A DNA stretch of 64,000 nt, taken from contig OV277858.1 of NCBI GenBank assembly GCA_922989275.2, positions 13,105,027 to 13,169,026 of the forward strand, in the 5' to 3' direction. A program made the translations under genes and the position numbers. Source of the stretch: Gari tellinella. Lineage: Eukaryota > Mollusca > Bivalvia > Cardiida > Psammobiidae. The notes beneath the pieces are model-generated. The model saw nothing but the letters and a program-made list of their open reading frames with translations, ran no database searches and was not told the DNA's origin. This document shows positions 10,536 to 22,289 of the stretch, piece after piece (position 1 is the stretch's first letter; each line of letters opens with the position of its first letter).

Positions 10536-11238
10536 GAAATACCCTTGATAATATATTCTCAGAGCAAGTATAACTATATTGTTGATATTTTACAAAATGA
10601 TAATATCTTAAACAGTGTACCGTAGTTGGTGCATATTTGACAAAAAAATTTATGGACTTATTTAGAATAATAAATTGGCTATAATAGGGAAAGAATCGGG
10701 TCTCGCAGAGACCCACATGATTAAAAAATGTGGATATCGTGTGTTAGAAATTGCCATGTGGGCAGCTAGCCAGTTACCTGGAAGGGAGTCCTCTGTCGTT
10801 GACAATACACCCACCTCTGCACGTTAATAGAAAATCTGATGTTGATATACTTGTATCAAAGTTTATTAAAAACAAATTACCAGTACCCTGGAGTGGGGGT
10901 CATCTGGGTTAATGTTGTGACTTATCAAGTTAATTTGTCTTCAAAACTATATGGGACAATGTATTTATTATGGGTGAATATCATCATGTTAATTTGCAAA
11001 AGTGATATTCAATTCCATCGTGGTTGTCATCTGTTGCTTGTTTCAATATATTGTCTACAGAAGTATTACAAGACTTGTTGTTTTCTTAACCTTCTCTTAC
11101 TGAATATTCATGTAAAAATCTGACCCACAATGAACATCTGAGCTAGCTTATCATCTATTAACACATTCAAAATTTACAGTGTATTTGTCAAGATCACACT
11201 TGTCGTATTCAAACTGTGTAATCTGCCTGTCTGCTCGG
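10536..11238. other. No feature identified
   Basis: AT-rich sequence with no recognisable repeat end, RNA gene or coding signal. The open frame at 10,839-11,123 (94 codons) is low-complexity hydrophobic and I give it no weight. Confidence 0.4.
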
Positions 11239-11829
11239 TTTTTATGCCCCCGGCATCGACAGATGCGGAGGCATATAGTAATCGTCATATCCGTCAGTCC
11301 GTGTGTCCGTAACAAGGTTAAGTAGAATTTACCGTTTCGTCTAGCATCAACACCGCTTACCCAAATGCTTGGATACTTATACAGTTGTTGCATTGGATCA
11401 TTCCCTATCCACCAATATCACCAAACTTTGATCTTGACCTTGATCTTGACCTAATTTGGACTTAGAATATTTTGAATAGGCTATTTCCTGGTTAACTAGA
11501 ATATACCGTTTCGTCTAGCATCAACACATCTGACTACAATGCTTTGATACTTATACAGTTGTTGCATTTGACCATTCCCTATCCACCAAACTTTGATTTT
11601 GACCTTGACCTAATTTGGACTTAGAATATTTTAAATAGGCTATTTCCGGGTTAACTAGATTTTACCGTTTCGTCTAGCATCAACACTGTTTACTACAATG
11701 CTTCGATACTTATACAGTTATTGCTTTGGACCATTACCAACTCACCAATAATAACCAAGCTCAGTTTGACCTTGACCTAATTTGGATGCCACCGGGGGCA
11801 TAAGCGTTTATTGAACGTCCAGTCTTGTT
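11239..11829 (+). mobile_element. TATGCCCCCGGCAT-family element, full length
   Basis: It begins TTTTTATGCCCCCGGCATCG and ends GCCACCGGGGGCATAAG followed by CAGTCTTGTT. Three internal units share 'cgtttcgtctagcatcaaca' and 'tgaccttgacctaatttgga'. Its last T's are also the first T's of the AGCTCACC element that follows, with no spacer. Confidence 0.85.
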
Positions 11830-13098
11830 AGCTCACCTGAGCCAAAGGCTCAAGGTGAGCTATTGGGATGGCCCGTCGTCCGTCGTCGTTAACAATTGCT
11901 TCAAATAACATCTTCTCCTAAATGGCTGAACAGATTTCAACCAAACTTTACAGGAATGTTCCTTGGGTCAAGCTCTTTCAAATTTGTACAAAGAATTGAA
12001 AACAATATAGAACTCTGGTTGCTATGGCAACCAAAGTGAAAAAATAAGGAAATCTTAAAAAATCTTCTTGTCTGAAACTACAAGGGCCAGAGCTTAGATA
12101 TTTGGCACATAACATTATCTACAGGTCCTCTATCAAGTTTGTTCAAATTATGCCCCTGGGGTCAAAATTGGCCCGCCCCGGGGGTCACAGTTTTACATAG
12201 AGTTATATAGTGAAAATTTCAAACGTCTTCTCCACTGAAACTGATATGGCCAGAGCTTTGATATTTGGCATGGTGACACTTCTAAATGTCCTTTACCTAG
12301 TTTGTTCAAATGGTTCTGGTCGGTTAAATATCTAGGTCATAATTCACATTCAAAATATGTATAGCAGACAGCAATTCAGCATTATAAGAGTTAGACCCTA
12401 GCCAAATTTCCTACTGGCAGAGTTACATAACTGAACTCAGGTCAGCTGGTCAGCTGATGAGGTTGCATATGGTGGTGTCTGCTATATTTTTATGCCCTGC
12501 AGTTGGGGGCATATTGTTTTTGTCTGTCTGCTTTTTTGTCTGTTTGTCCATTTGTTTGTCTGTCAGTCCACAACTTTAATCTTAGCCATAACTTTGTTAA
12601 AGTTAGAAACTTTATAACTTGGATCATGTCCTACAAAGGTCAATGTCATTTTTGAGATATTTCCCAGTGTCATATTTTCTTGTCTTTGAGATAACTCCAG
12701 TTCTACTGATGTTAACCCATTACCCCATACATATGCCTTTTTACGCCTTTAATTTATTCCTCCTCTAAAGAAAATAATTCCACTTTATATAGTCATAAAC
12801 ATGTAAGATATAAGAAATAGTATCTATATCTTAGTAGATGATAACTTAAAGCAGGTTGAAAGTAGAGCAGAGTGCGCAATAAATAATCATATGGAAATAC
12901 ATGTAGCTTGATAAGAAGAAGTGTCATGGATAAGGGCCATAACTCTGCCAACAATATTTTTTTAAGTTATTCCAATTTGACATGGTTTTTTTTGTCTGGA
13001 AGATAATTCCATTTACAGCTATATTAAAATGTTGTCTTGCCTATTAAGCAAAGGCACAATGACCTCAGGTGAGCGAATTAAGGGCTATGGCCCTCTTG
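11829..13098 (+). mobile_element. AGCTCACC-family (type II) element, full length
   Basis: The 5' hairpin reads AGCTCACCTGAGCCAAAGG then CTCAAGGTGAGCT. The 3' end reads CAGGTGAGCGAATTAAGGGC, then TATGGCCCTCTTGTT. The middle differs from type I (no 145-bp array). It contains a second insertion-like block that starts TTTTTATGCCCTGCAGTTGG at about 12,488, another terminal-hairpin signature. No ORF is present. Confidence 0.8.
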
Positions 13099-13099
13099 T

Positions 13100-13849
13100 T
13101 TTTTTATACGCCCACCTCAAGAAGTGGTTGTATATTGGCATGGCCCTGTCTGTCCGTCCGTGAATAAGTTCGTTCGTTTGTCTGTTCTTCTGTCAACATT
13201 TTGTTTGTCCTCAGTTTTTCCAGAAAACTATTGAACGGATATTAATGAAACTTCACACAAATGGTATATGCATAAAGATCTGAATGTGAGTCGAGTTGAG
13301 GTTAATTCAATTTTTCGTTACAGAGTTATCTGCCTTTGATGTACTTAAATATGCTATAATAAGCTTGTCCGGAGTTTTCTCGAAAAGTCGTTAGAGGAAT
13401 ATTAATGAAACTTCACACAAATGTTAAAAAAAATTAAGATCTGAAGCTGAGTCAAGTTTGAGGTTCACTTCATTTTTCGTTACAGAGTAATCTGCCCTTG
13501 ATATACTCAAATATGCTATAAAAAGCTTGTCCGGACTATTTGAAGGATGTTGATGAAACGTCACACAAATATTAAAGTCATCAAGATCTGAAGATGAGGG
13601 AAATTTTAGAATAATTTAATTTGTTGTTACATAGTTATCTGACCTTGATGTACTAAAATATGCTATAAAAGGCTTATTTGACAGTGTTAACACACTAAGC
13701 AACTACAGTTTTGAATGGACTTTGATAATATTTACCCACAGTATAATTATTGAAGTAAAAGTTCATGAAAGGGTTGATTATTATTGAAATCGGATCATTG
13801 TGTCAAGACTTATTTGCCCTTGGTGTACTCAGATATGCTAGAAAAGGTT
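13100..13849 (+). repeat. ACGCCCACC-start repeat with about four internal units
   Basis: It starts TTTTTTTATACGCCCACCTC, then TCCGTCCGTG-rich sequence. About four diverged units of roughly 170 bp follow ('atgaaacttcacacaaat', 'atatgctataa'). No 3' end is visible, because the next TATGCCCCC element starts directly at its edge. Confidence 0.65.
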
Positions 13850-14504
13850 TTTTATGCCCCCGGCATCTATAGATGCGGAGGCATATAGTAATCGTCCTGT
13901 CCGTCCGTCTGTCCGTCCGCACAACCAAAATGGGTTAGAGGGCCTTTTCTGACCAGATAACGGTAAACACAACAAAAGAAGACAATAGAGTTCATTCCGT
14001 AACAATACAATAAGGGGCCGTGGCCCGTTATTCAAACAAAAGAAAAGGCCCTCTAACCCACTTCGGTGGCACGTCCGTCTGTCCGTCCGTCCGTCCGTAA
14101 CAGGTTAAGTAGATTTTACCGTTTCGTCTAGCATCAACACCGCTTACTCAAATGCTTGGATACTTATACAGTTGTTGCCTTGGACCATTCCCTGACCACC
14201 AATATCACCCAACCTTGATTTTGACCTTGACCTAATTTGGACTTATTTTAAATAAATAATATATTTTAAATGGGCTATTTCTTGGTTAACTAGATTTTAC
14301 CGTTTCGTCTAGCATCAGCATAACTGACTACAATTCTTTGGTACTTATACAGTTGTTGCCTTGGATCACTACCAATCCACCCATATTGCCCAACCTTGAT
14401 TTTGACCTTGACCTTGACCTAATTTGGACTTAGAAAAAATTCAGAATATATTGTCAAGGATGCCACCGGGGGCATTAGTGTTTATTGAACGCGCATTCTT
14501 GTTT
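13850..14504 (+). mobile_element. TATGCCCCCGGCAT-family element split by a 130-bp MITE
   Basis: The ends are TTTTTATGCCCCCGGCATCT and CCACCGGGGGCATTAG...CTTGTT. After removal of the inserted MITE, the TCCGTC-rich 5' part and the ~190-bp internal units line up with the copies at 8,753 and 11,239. Confidence 0.85.
13931..14060. mobile_element. 130-bp MITE with perfect 20-bp inverted repeats
   Basis: TGGGTTAGAGGGCCTTTTCT (13,931-13,950) is the exact reverse complement of 14,041-14,060. The inverted match continues imperfectly outward (ccgaagtggg against ccaaaatggg), so the real ends may lie about 10 bp further out. An internal GGGGCCGTGGCCC palindrome is also present. It sits within the CCGTC-rich 5' part of the host element. 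No convincing target duplication is seen. Confidence 0.8.
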
Positions 14505-15002
14505 TTAGTAATGTTGGTGCTTTACCCCTCGACTACATCCGCCAGTGAATAATTTGAGAGAAAAACCATTGATAATACATTAATTTGAATTCAGAATGAT
14601 TTTTTTTCCTTTTATGTTGTATACATATGAATCGGTCTCCTTAAACTAAAATCGGTCAACTTAAACTGGAATATATGTTGTGTCTACTTAAAACTCCCAA
14701 ATAATTTGAGAGAAAACAATTGATACATTAATTTGAATAATTTGAGAGAAAAACCATTGATAATACATGAATTTGAATTTAGAATAATTGTTTTCCATTT
14801 ATGTTGTATATATATTTATCAATCGGTCTCCTTAAACTAATATCGGTCACCTTAAACTCGAATATTATGTTGTGTCTACTTAAAACCCCCAAATAATTTG
14901 ATAGAAAAACCATTGTTAATACATTAATTTGAGAGAAAAACCATTGATAATACATTAATTTGAATTTAGAATGAATTTATCCCTTTCATGTTGTATATAT
15001 AT

Positions 15003-15282
15003 TTGATTTGATTTGTTTTTGATTTACGGCGCTTTCAACAGTATTTCAGTCATATCACGACGTCCAGCTAATTACAGGTGGAGGAAGACCCCAGAAGTTC
15101 TTTATGCACTGTTTCAGGCACAAATCAACAACTGGGTAGAACCGCCGTCCTACCGCAAGCCAGCTGGAAGGCTTCCCCACATGAAAAATCCGAACGACCC
15201 TACTGGGATTCAAACTCACAGCGGCGAGGAGCTTAGTGATGTTAGTCCCAGTGACTACACCACTAGGCCACAGAGGCCCCCC
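15003..15282 (-). mobile_element. tRNA-derived SINE (minus strand) with 11-bp target duplication
   Basis: This is the same family as 7,799-8,072, in the opposite orientation. The head with the tRNA-like A and B boxes lies at about 15,190-15,282 and the A-rich tail (T-rich on +) at 15,003. TGTATATATAT flanks both sides (14,992-15,002 and 15,283-15,293), as expected for LINE-mediated retroposition. Both of the overlapping open frames here are SINE sequence, not proteins. Confidence 0.92.
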
Positions 15283-15454
15283 TGTATATATATGAATCGG
15301 TCTCCTTAAACTTATATTGGTCACCTTAAACTCAAATATATGTCGTGTTTACTTAAACCTCTCAAATAATTTGAGAGAAAAACCATTGTTAATACATATA
15401 CATTAATTTGAATAATTTGAGAGAAAAACTATTGTTAAGTAGATCTATTAATTT

Positions 15455-15530
15455 GTAAAAAAATAAAAAAATAATTTTTTTTTTTTTTTTTTTTTAATTT
15501 TTTTTTTTTTTTTTTTAAATTTTAGGGCAG
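15455..15530. repeat. Poly(A)/poly(T) low-complexity tract
   Basis: An A-rich stretch is followed by two T-runs of about 20 and 18. It may be the scar of a retrotransposed tail, but no adjacent body can be identified. Confidence 0.8.
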
Positions 15531-15899
15531 GGCGCGGCATACTCCTAAAAAGGCCTAGCTGGAGCACTGTTAAATACATCAATTTGAATTTAGAATGAAT
15601 TTATCCATTTTCTGTAATATATATATGAATCGGTCTCCTTAAACTTTTATTGGTCCCCTTAAACTCGAATATATGTTGGTCTACTTAAAACCCTCAACGT
15701 CCTTACAAAATATTAGGGAGACCAATATTTTTGTATATTTTTAAATACTTAATTTTTCTAAAAAAATTTTTTAAAAAAACCTTAATTACAACTTAAACAT
15801 GATTTATTGAGTAAAAAACCCAAAAAACTCCATAAGATAAAAAATATATAAAATGTCTCCTTAAACCCCATTTTTAGGGACGGTCCCCCTAATGCCTTC

Positions 15900-17570
15900 A
15901 TTAGGATTATATATATATATATTGTTATATTAATAGATCATCTTTTACAGAAAAATGTAATATTTTGAAGAAATAAATGGCAAAAAAAGGTTGGGGTCCA
16001 GTGGACCCCAAATAATGATTATGCATACTAACATGGACTATAATGCAATTTTTTAACTATGACTGATTTGAAAACGTTATCAATTGAATATATGTCACCA
16101 AACAACTTACTAGCTAATCAATCTAGTGAATATGTCAAGCTTTATATCTGCTTCTAATTATTTCATAGCAAGAATTGCCCAATTGATTCGATATGTCAGT
16201 GTGCATGTCAAAACTCCGTGCAGTATGTAGTATGACGATTGCATTGAGACAATAACGGATAAAATACATGTGAGTGAACTAGTAAGGCAAACACATATAT
16301 ATATATATATATATTGCACTTTACAAACACACAACTTCAAATGGTTATAAGATATACAAGTTTTAACTAATAATTGCTTTACAAATGTTTTATGACCATC
16401 TGCTTCACATGTCTGATAAGCATCATGTATGAGTTCTACATGCATTTGCAGGTGCTAAAACAGGCTGGTTTAACCTAATGGTACACTCCAAATTTTGTAT
16501 CATTTGAATGAAAATTGATTTGAGGTTTAAAGCCCTCACCAGCATTTGCATTTATTGCGATACATTAATGAAATAACAAGAAATTGTATTAAACAAAAGG
16601 TATATATGAGTCAACAGTACGGGATTTAAAGGGTTAACGAAGATTTACAATCTCCATATATTAGGGCAAGAAAATTTAAGAGTAACATAAGCTGCTCTGG
16701 GACTTTTCAGCTTCAAAAAACATTCTGCTTAACACGCCACAACACAAAAATCATGAAGTGGTAGTAATATATATTGCTTAGCAATACAGTATAGCATTTA
16801 GATAGAATGTTACAAAGCAATGAAAATGTGCCCGTTAACGTATAGACAATGTCACATTTAACTGTAAATTTGTAACATACAGTTACCTTTTTAAAAAATA
16901 TAAAGCTATCAACTGCTCAGACAGAAAAAATGTTTTCTTAAATATTTTTAAAATAATAAAACAACAAAAAGGGATGTTTTAATCAGAAATGTGCAGTATA
17001 TATCTCAGCTTTGTCTGACTGTTACAATATACGAATATATTTGCTTATAATCTAAAATTGACTATTTTGTACAATGGTACAGCGAGCACATAGTAGGCGA
17101 CATTACAGTACGGACACTTACAACAGATAAATAGTTTGATTAAATAAATATTGAAACGCCGAAATCATACACTTGGCTGATCGTACATCTCTATCGCTAG
17201 TAAATCGAATAAATATTAACGGAACAGAGAGAAGTTTAATCACTGCGCTAGGGTCATTGAACACGATGACTTGTTAAGCTGGTATATGTGCCATTGTACC
17301 AACTGACATACGGTCCCATATATTGTAAATCTGTCAACTAAATTGTGTATACTTCATAGTGATGAGATCTGAAACTGACAAGACACAATTAAAGTCAACA
17401 AAATGGATACATTATCTTTCTGTCTCCAACACACACGCATGCAAACACAACCAACACATGTTCGCCATACGGTTGCTTTGTAACTATTGATTTGATTATA
17501 AAAAAGAACAGCCCAGTTAAGGCATAAGGATGATATTCCAAAGTCATAAATAAATACGAAAAAGACTCAA
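15900..17570. other. No gene; AT microsatellites
   Basis: It contains (AT)n at about 15,912-15,930 and 16,292-16,312. The rest is AT-rich sequence in which I find no repeat ends, splice-bounded frame or RNA gene. Confidence 0.4.
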
Positions 17571-17577
17571 GCAGGAA

Positions 17578-18757
17578 ACGTAACACGAACAATACACCCA
17601 CCTCTCAAGCAAAACACACACATACACACAGTCATACCATAACACACACACAAACACGCACGCAATACCATTTCTTCATCCACACGCTAACATAACACAC
17701 ACACACACACGCACGCAATACCATTTCTTCATCCACACACTAAGTAGAAAACACACGCAAGACAAACATAAAGCAAAGTGAACATAGGAGCCCGCATTGG
17801 TACGGTCAGTAGCAATCAATAATTAATTATAAATTAATTATTAACAGCCACTGGGGGGTTAAACCTGGGTTTAGGGGCGAACCTCACTCTTATCTCCTAT
17901 ATTCACCTATAAAGACGAACAGTGTACATAAAATATAAAACCTGTTCCACAACCTTACAATCAAAAAGACCGCCAACACAGTAAGTAACTACATGTAAAA
18001 CATCCAACAAAAATTATATGACAAGATTATTAGTAACACGGGAAGGAATTAAACATTCAAGCCCGTACTAAAAATAACCCACTATGGCAACAGTCAAATT
18101 GTACTCAAGCGACTAGTCACGAGTAACTGTGAGACATGGATGGGTTCAGGGTACGACAGAGAGGGAGAGAAAAAACAAATCACGAAAATCCGACATAACT
18201 CTCCCGGTTAAGGACGGCTTTAGAGATACATCATCATGTAGTGCTAAGCCCTGTCTGTCGTCGCACAATCAAAGAGGAAAGCATGGTTATCAATTGTAGA
18301 TTGATCGATAACCAAACGTGAAGTGCGTAGCAATATAGTTGGATCATAATCTTTTTTGAGGAAAAATCTAATACGTTTCACAAACAGGTTTTGAAAATGC
18401 ATATGTCCAAGAATTTTACGAAGTCTGTAAATCACATCACCATAAAACTCCGGATGTGAAATACCGTGCCGTAGAAAAGACTTTAAGTTACATTTATACT
18501 TGTTAATGAGGGGAAGATTTCTATAAAAGAATTTAGAAAATGTTTTACGAAGTTTATGAAATCTGTACCCCTGTTTAAGAAGCTTTTCAGTAATAGTTTT
18601 ATTACGAATGTGGAAGTCCTCAACAGAGGTACAGGCCCTAGCAAAACGAATAAGTTGTGAAATATAAACCCCGTAAGATGTAGAACGGGGAACGTCGCCA
18701 TCTAGATGAGGATAATTTACAATACTAAAATCAAAATCATCTCGTTTATCGTAAATC
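17578..18757 (-). mobile_element. 5'-truncated reverse-transcriptase retroelement, 3' end
   Basis: Read on the - strand it has a 170-codon C-terminal coding region (18,757-18,244), about 430 bp of AT-rich 3' untranslated sequence, and a CA-microsatellite-rich end (17,580-17,790). The last ~210 bp recur in opposite orientation at 25,005-25,215, which identifies them as part of a dispersed element rather than host DNA. The reverse-transcriptase core itself is missing; the 5' truncation is typical of target-primed retrotransposition. I cannot name the family with certainty. Confidence 0.65.
18244..18757 (-). pseudogene. C-terminal region of a retroelement RT protein, open but without a start
   Basis: The frame is uninterrupted for about 170 codons, from just after a TAA to a TAG, but has no ATG before the last third. 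The start KIYDKRDDFDFSIVNYPHLD followed by SYGVYISQLIRFARACTS is a block I associate with the part just after the catalytic core of an invertebrate reverse-transcriptase family. A basic stretch (YRFHKLRKTFSKFFYRN) follows. It is a truncated copy with no promoter or catalytic domain. The open frame suggests a fairly recent insertion. The family assignment rests on motif memory. Confidence 0.6.
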
Positions 18758-18759
18758 TT

Positions 18760-19680
18760 AGAAGAAAAATGTTAGTATATATGAATTTTTCTTTGAGTAA
18801 TGTAGTGAATAGGTTAAGGCATGTAGGATCATGATGAAACATATTAAATGATATATGTTGCGGGCCATTTCACATAGACTAAAGATATATCAATACGACA
18901 GAAAATCAGTTTGGATTTAGAAAACACGACACATAGTTTCTATCCAACCATTGTGCGATACTTTTTGATCCACTTTAAACAGCAGTTTATATATTAATGA
19001 CTACGTTCGATTTAGTCAGGTGTCATGCTAAGCGTCGCTTTCCGCTCCCTAAATGACACATATGACAGTTAGACGACACACACGTTTGGTGCCGATGTCT
19101 TATGCTGACTATTCGTGGTGATTTGCAACCTAAAATGTGTTTTAACTAACATATCCCGACCATTTTGGTAAATGACATTATCAAGTATGATCAAAAGAGC
19201 ATTATGCAATCTCTAAATGCTCCGCACATCAACAATAACTTACATAAGCAGTGTCCTCATTGAATCATGATTCAAATTGAATGAAAATAATATGAATAAA
19301 ACATGATAGTTTAGTTCGGGCATATGCAGTTTTTGGACAATTCATTTTGGATAAACAAGTTTTAATATTGAGGTAAGACAATAGTTTTACTGACAAACAG
19401 TTATTTCCAATGACCATCAAAATCTTATCGTTGTAAAATTAATTTTACATTACCTTAGAGTCCCATGGTGCTTTCAGAACTTTTTTTAATATCTGAAATA
19501 CAATAACGGGTACTAATTATAAAATCAATCCGTATGGGCCAAACTGATCTATGAAATGTTGAAAACAGACCTAAATCACCAAAAAGGGCAATTTAAAACC
19601 ATAACAAACCGAAAATAAAACTTCTGACATACACAATACCGCCCGGCTTAGTGTCACGTGATACGGTCGGTATAAAATTC
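18760..19680. other. No feature identified
   Basis: AT-rich sequence between the truncated retroelement and the satellite. I see nothing in it that I can support. Confidence 0.4.
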
Positions 19681-19849
19681 ATAGTGTGCATCCGTGTTCA
19701 GAATATTGTTATACACAGCTCAACACAACTGTAGTCAAACGAAAGCAACGAGGGTCAGTATTTATGCGTATTTTAGGGCCCATCGTATGGCCTAACAGTA
19801 AACGCCCTGTTCATCCAGCTGTCAGTCTCTCCGCCCGTCCCTCAGTAAG

Positions 19850-22140
19850 TCATTCAGACTTTCACACTTTTTTGTACGCTCTCTAACTCTAATATTTTTA
19901 TCTGATCTTCCACAAACTTGCTGAAAATGTGTAATTAATAAAATGTAAGCCAAGCTCGATAACTACTCAAGTTGCATTAGGCATGTCGGAGTTATAACCC
20001 TTGAAATATTAAAAAATGACTTTTTCAGTCTTGTCCACTCTCTAACGGAAACAGTTTTTATCGTAATGCACTAAACGGGCTTGAAATGTTTATTAATATA
20101 GAATCTAGGTCCAGGACGAATACTGCTAAAATCGCTTAAGGTATGTTTGAGTTTTAGCCCTTTCAGTATTAAAAAATGACTGTTTCAACTCTTTTGTTTA
20201 TCTTCAACACAAACAAATGTTGTATTGGATCTTCGCCAAACGTGCTTAAAATGCTCATTAATATAAAATCTAGGTTTAGTTTGAATAATACAAAAATCGC
20301 ATAAAGCACGTAGGAATAATTGCCCTTATATTATTAATAGTGACTGTTTTAGCCTTTTTGTTCTCTAACACTAAGAGTTTTTATCGGGACTTCATCAAAC
20401 TTGCATCAAATGTTTATTAATATCGAATCCTGTTCCAGTTTGATTACTACTAGAATCACATGTGGCATGTCTGAGTTTTTGCCGTTTAAGTATTAAAAAT
20501 GATTGTTTTAAGCACTTTATATTAATACTTTTATTGGATCTTCACCAAACTTGCATAAAAATATATAACATTTTATTTGTTTGATTACTTCTAAAATCGT
20601 ATGAGGCATGTCGGAGTATTTTCCCTTTAATTATTAAAAAATGACTGTTTCAGCCTTTTTTGCTCTCAAACACAAATAGCTGTTATCGGATATTCACCAA
20701 ACTTGCATTAAATGTTCATTAATATAAAATCTAGGTACTACTAAATCGAAAAAAGTATGTCTAAGGGTTTGTCCTTTATGTATTGAAAATGACTATTTCA
20801 GCGTGTTTGCTCTTTAACACAAACACTTTTAATTTGATATTCACTAAACTTGCTGAAATTGTTTATTAATATAAATTCAAGGTTAAGTTAGATCACTACT
20901 AAAATCGGATAAGGTATATCTGAGTTATTGCCCTTTAATTATTAAAAAGTGACCGTTTCAGTATTTTTGCTCTCTAACACAAATAGTTGTTATCAGATCT
21001 TCACCAAACTTGCATTAAATATTCATTAATATAAAATCTAGGTACAGTTTAATTACTACTAAAATCAAATAATGCATTTCTGAGTCTTTGTCCTTTAAGT
21101 ATTAAAAAATGACGGTTTCATCATTGTTTGCTCTCCAACACAAACACCTTTTTATTTGATCTAATAATCTATGTTTAGTTTGATTAATACTAATATCGCA
21201 TACGGCATGTCGGAATAATTGCCCTTTAATCTTTAAAAATGACTGTTTCCGCCTTTGTTGCTCTCTAACACAACGAGTTTTTATCGGATCTTCACCAAAC
21301 TTTCATCATATGTTTATTGATATAAAATCGAGGCTTAGTTTGAATCGCATGTGGCATGTCTGAGTCTTTGCTATTTCAGTATTAAAAAATGACTGTTTCA
21401 GCAATGTTTTGTTCTCTTACACAAACATCTTTACTGGATACTCACCAAACTTGTTGAAAAATGTTCATTTGTATAAAATCTAGGTCTAGTTTGATTACTA
21501 CTAAAATTATGAGGCATGTCGGAATAATGTCTGTTTAATTATTATTAAATTACTGTTTTAGCTTTTTTTGCTATCTAAGACAAAGAGTTTTGATCGGATC
21601 TTCACTAAACTAGCATCAAATGTGTATTAGTAAAAAATCTAGGTTAAGTTTGATTACTATTAAAATCGAATAAGGCGTGTCTGAGATTGTGCACGTTATG
21701 TATTAGAAATGACTGTTTCAGTCGTTTTGCACTCTAACACACGCAGTTTTTTTATCGGATAGTCACCAAACTTGCTGAAACTGTTTATTAATATAACATT
21801 TATATCAAGTTTGAATTATAAGGCATGTTTGAGTTTTTTTCCCTTTAGGTATTAAACAATGTTTCATCATTTTTTGCTCTCTGACACGCTTTTTTTTTTA
21901 ATTTTCACCTACATGAGAATTAGTTTGAATAGTACTAAAATTGAAAAGGTATGTCTGAGTGTATTAAACATTGATACATTTAATTGGATCTTCACCAAAT
22001 ATACTGAAAGTAATATTTGTATAAAATATAGGTCCATTTCTATCGCCGAAGGCATGCTGGAGTTATGGTTCTTCAAATATTTAGAAGTGTGCTATTTTAC
22101 CCCTGACCACTCTGTAACAGGAGCAGTTTTTCTTCTAGTG
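19850..22140 (+). repeat. Satellite-like array, about 13 units of 150-162 bp
   Basis: Each unit contains, in order, 'atgactgtttcagcc', 'gctctctaacacaaa', 'ggatcttcaccaaacttgc', 'aatataaaatctaggt' and 'actactaaaatcgcata', then 'gcatgtctgagt'. Units are well diverged from one another, so the array is old. A CCGTCC-rich lead-in at about 19,800-19,850 looks like the 5' part of one of the TCCGTC elements, so this may be the swollen inside of one such element. Confidence 0.85.
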
Positions 22141-22289
22141 TAGCCAAATATTTGGTCAATGGTTGCATGTGCTACATCTTGGACATGTTGGCAATAAGTA
22201 ATAAATGACCGCTCAATATCTCTTTTAACTCTTGAATGATTTTTCACTCGACTGTATTTGATTTATTTTCTTGACAAAGATTTAATACC

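Larger units (their letters stand above)
14520..15900. repeat. Complex repeat cluster related to the 0.6-1.8 kb minisatellite
   Basis: Units of about 170-200 bp repeat the phrases 'ataatttgagagaaaaacca', 'gaatcggtctccttaaact' and 'tatatgttgtgtctacttaa'. The last phrase, followed by C-rich AACCCCC and at 15,690 by 'caacgtccttacaaaatatt', is nearly the core unit of the minisatellite 13 kb away. A SINE interrupts the cluster. Confidence 0.75.
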
